From the NCBI GenBank assembly GCA_022759065.1, contig JAEMPZ010000262.1, positions 1 to 6,408 on the forward strand: a stretch of 6,408 nucleotides of DNA. The letters are read 5' to 3'. Position numbers and translations under genes: made by a program. The DNA comes from Acidobacteriota bacterium. GTDB lineage: Bacteria > Acidobacteriota > UBA4820 > DSQY01. Below the pieces are notes generated by a model. That model was not told where the DNA came from, did not search any database, and was given only the letters and a program-made list of their open reading frames with translations. Shown piece by piece: positions 4,577 to 6,408 of this stretch. Every line of letters starts with the position of its first letter. Positions within the stretch are counted from its first letter, which is position 1.

Positions 4577-6408
4577 ATGCCGAAGACCGTTGACTTGGGT
4601 ACGCGCCAGCGAATCGAGTTCTCGAGGATCCATAGCACCATCCCGATCCCCAACCTGCTGGATCTGCAGAGGGACTCATACAGGCGCTTCCTTCAGATGG
4701 AGTTCATGCCGGAAGAGCGCGAGGTGGCCGGGCTTCAGCAGGCCTTCTCCTCGATCTTCCCCATAAAGGATTTCCGCGGAGAGTGCGCTCTCCAGTTCGT
4801 TGACTACACGCTTGGCGACTGGGAGTGCCGCTGCGGCTTCATGAAGGGGCTCGAACACCTCAGGCAGACGTGTTCGCGCTGCAAGGGGCGCATCGTCGTG
4901 CTCGACACGCACGCGCACGAGGTCCAGTGCCAGCACTGCGGCCACGTAAACCCGCTGCAAGTGCCGCGCTGCCCGCATTGCGACGACATGGTGGGCTTGA
5001 GGGTCCACTCCACCGTGGCGGAATGCCAGGAGCGGGGGATGACCTACGGCGTGCCCCTGAAGATTCGCGTCCGCCTTGAGGTCTACCAGAAGGATTCGGC
5101 GGGCAGCCCGTCAGTCCTGGACATCAAGGAGGAGGAGGTCTTCTTCGGCAACATGCCATTGATGACCGATAAGGGAACCTTCATCATAAACGGAACGGAA
5201 CGGGCTGTGGTCAGCCAGCTCCACAGGTCGCCAGGCGTTTTCTTCCAGTCCAACGAGAACCACACCGAGTACGTGGGGAAGGTGATCCCCGCCCGCGGTT
5301 CCTGGGTTGAGCTCGAGCTGGACGCGAAGAACGTCCTGCACGTCCGCATAGACCGCAAGCGCAGGTTTCCGGCGACCGTGTTCCTGAGGGCGATGGGCTT
5401 GGGCGAGACCGCCGAGCTCTTGAAGCGGTTCTATCCTGTTGACCTTCTCAAGATCGAGGACGGCGCGATCCGGATGGCGGTTTCCGAGCGCCTCTCCGGG
5501 CTGGTCGCTGGCGAAAACATTCGCAAGGGCGGCGAAGCCCTGGCTGAGACCGGCAAGAAGATCAAGCGCAGCGCCATAGCGAAGCTCATCAAAGGCGGCG
5601 TGACGCACGTTTTGCTGGACGCTTCCGAGCTCAAGGACGTCTACGCCTTCGGCGACGTGGCCGACCAGGAAAGCGGCGAGCTTCTCGTCGAAGCCGGCCA
5701 GCCGCTCGAAACAGAAAAATTATTCGAGATGGCAAGGGCGGGCGTCCAAGAGATCGAGGTCATTCTTCCGAAGGCGACCGAGATCGGCACGGCACTTCTC
5801 GAGACCGTGACGAAGGACGCCTGCAAGAGCCGCGAAGACGCTTATCTCGATTTCTTCCGCAAGGTGCGCCCAGGCGACCCGGTCACTCCCGAGGGCGCGA
5901 AGAGCTTTTTCAACCTGATGTTTTTCGACGAGAAGCGCTATGACTTTTCCCACGTCGGCGCGCTGAAGTTCCTGACGAAGCTTCACAGGGAGAAGCTCGC
6001 GAAGATGTCTCCCGCCGAAGTCGAGCAGGAGATGGAACGAAGGCGCCTCCTCTCGCTAGATGATTATTGCGAGGTGGTCACCTACCTGCTAAAGCTGAAG
6101 AATAACATCGGCGAGCTTGACGACATTGACCATTTGGGCAACCGCCGCGTGCGCTGCGTCGGCGAACTCCTTGAAAACCAGATCCGAATCGGCCTCGCGC
6201 GCATGGAGAGGGCGACCAAAGAGAAAATGTCCGTCTACCACAACCTGGCGACGGCGATGCCCAGGGACCTCCTGAACGCCAAGCCGGTGGTGGCCTCGAT
6301 CCTCGAATTCTTCGGCTCAAGCCAGCTTTCGCAGTTCATGGACCAGACGCACCCGCCTTCCGAGATCACGCACAAGCGACGCCTAAGCGCTTTGGGGCCC
6401 GGGGGCCG
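4577..6408 (+). CDS. rpoB: RNA polymerase beta subunit, N-terminal part (runs off the right edge)
   Basis: This encodes the beta subunit, which forms half of the active-site cleft and the rifampicin pocket. 610 codons are present and the frame is open to the window end. The ATG has GAGGAG (4563-4568) 8 nt upstream. Landmarks in order are [19 protein letters not shown] (22-40), FPIKDF, the eight-cysteine insert (about 82-141), [61 protein letters not shown] [12 protein letters not shown], and the start of the rifampicin region, [11 protein letters not shown]. The positions equivalent to E. coli Asp516, His526 and Ser531 are wild type. The position equivalent to Leu521 is Pro (residue 594). The numbering is 73 ahead of E. 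coli, mostly because of the N-terminal insert. rpoC is expected downstream. Confidence 0.98.
   Translation, partial: MPKTVDLGTRQRIEFSRIHSTIPIPNLLDLQRDSYRRFLQMEFMPEEREVAGLQQAFSSIFPIKDFRGECALQFVDYTLGDWECRCGFMKGLEHLRQTCSRCKGRIVVLDTHAHEVQCQHCGHVNPLQVPRCPHCDDMVGLRVHSTVAECQERGMTYGVPLKIRVRLEVYQKDSAGSPSVLDIKEEEVFFGNMPLMTDKGTFIINGTERAVVSQLHRSPGVFFQSNENHTEYVGKVIPARGSWVELELDAKNVLHVRIDRKRRFPATVFLRAMGLGETAELLKRFYPVDLLKIEDGAIRMAVSERLSGLVAGENIRKGGEALAETGKKIKRSAIAKLIKGGVTHVLLDASELKDVYAFGDVADQESGELLVEAGQPLETEKLFEMARAGVQEIEVILPKATEIGTALLETVTKDACKSREDAYLDFFRKVRPGDPVTPEGAKSFFNLMFFDEKRYDFSHVGALKFLTKLHREKLAKMSPAEVEQEMERRRLLSLDDYCEVVTYLLKLKNNIGELDDIDHLGNRRVRCVGELLENQIRIGLARMERATKEKMSVYHNLATAMPRDLLNAKPVVASILEFFGSSQLSQFMDQTHPPSEITHKRRLSALGPGG
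4820..4999 (+). other. Cysteine-rich insert inside RpoB, predicted double zinc ribbon
   Basis: Residues 82-141 interrupt the beta subunit between the conserved LQFVDYTLG and [11 protein letters not shown] blocks, which are adjacent in E. coli (about 60 extra residues). The insert contains Cys84-x-Cys86, Cys99-xx-Cys102, Cys118-xx-Cys121 and Cys132-xx-Cys135. This spacing suits two Cys4 zinc sites. It is in frame, shows no stop, and is flanked by normal beta sequence. From memory, a related insert is present in Acidobacteria. Its role is not known to me. Confidence 0.85.

Noticed and set aside
4135..4679. Two reverse-strand open frames opposite rplL and the rpoB start
   Set aside because: Both span the rplL gene, the attenuator hairpin and the rpoB start on the opposite strand and show no family features.
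1..6408. CRISPR arrays, insertion sequences, att sites or other mobile elements
   Set aside because: I saw no direct repeat arrays, terminal inverted repeats or transposase-like frames. The gene order is the conserved core cluster throughout.

Overview
This window is a bacterial chromosomal segment carrying the conserved tRNA-Thr / tuf / rpmG / tRNA-Trp / secE / nusG / rplK / rplA / rplJ / rplL / rpoB cluster. All genes are on the + strand and packed as one or a few linked transcription units. The DNA is GC-rich. The gene order and protein types fit a Gram-negative-type bacterium (deltaproteobacterial, acidobacterial, nitrospinal or a related phylum). I cannot fix the phylum from this sequence. 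A large cysteine-rich insert near the RpoB N-terminus is the best lineage marker; from memory, similar inserts occur in Acidobacteria, but this is unchecked.

Layout. 1-55 is the 3' part of a tRNA-Thr(GGU). 90-1280 is an intact EF-Tu family gene, but a strongly divergent one. 1284-1433 is rpmG (L33, four-cysteine type), absent from most gene callers' long-ORF lists because it has 49 codons. 1444-1520 is tRNA-Trp(CCA). 1521-1622 is a short spacer with a strong hairpin. Then come secE (1623-1832), nusG (1841-2362), rplK (2407-2832), rplA (2843-3532), rplJ (3550-4065) and rplL (4105-4482). A 94-nt spacer with a terminator-like hairpin (probable attenuator) follows, and rpoB starts at 4577 and runs off the right edge inside the rifampicin region. 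No intergenic stretch exceeds about 100 bases.

Function. The cluster makes parts of the translation apparatus (tRNAs, an EF-Tu homologue, L33, L11, L1, L10, L7/L12), the SecE subunit of the SecYEG translocon, the transcription factor NusG, and the beta subunit of RNA polymerase. L11, L10 and L7/L12 form the ribosomal GTPase-associated centre, where EF-Tu works.

Main point of interest. The gene at the usual tuf position keeps the P-loop, NKxD, SAL and catalytic His of a translational GTPase. It has Ala in place of the DxxG glycine, a rebuilt switch I, a lost aminoacyl pocket, an eroded alanine-rich domain 3 surface, and a Cys4 knuckle. It looks like a retained but functionally changed EF-Tu paralogue rather than the housekeeping factor. 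Secondary points are the eight-cysteine RpoB insert, Pro at the RpoB position equivalent to E. coli 521, and the absence of any room for an L10 autoregulatory leader before rplJ.
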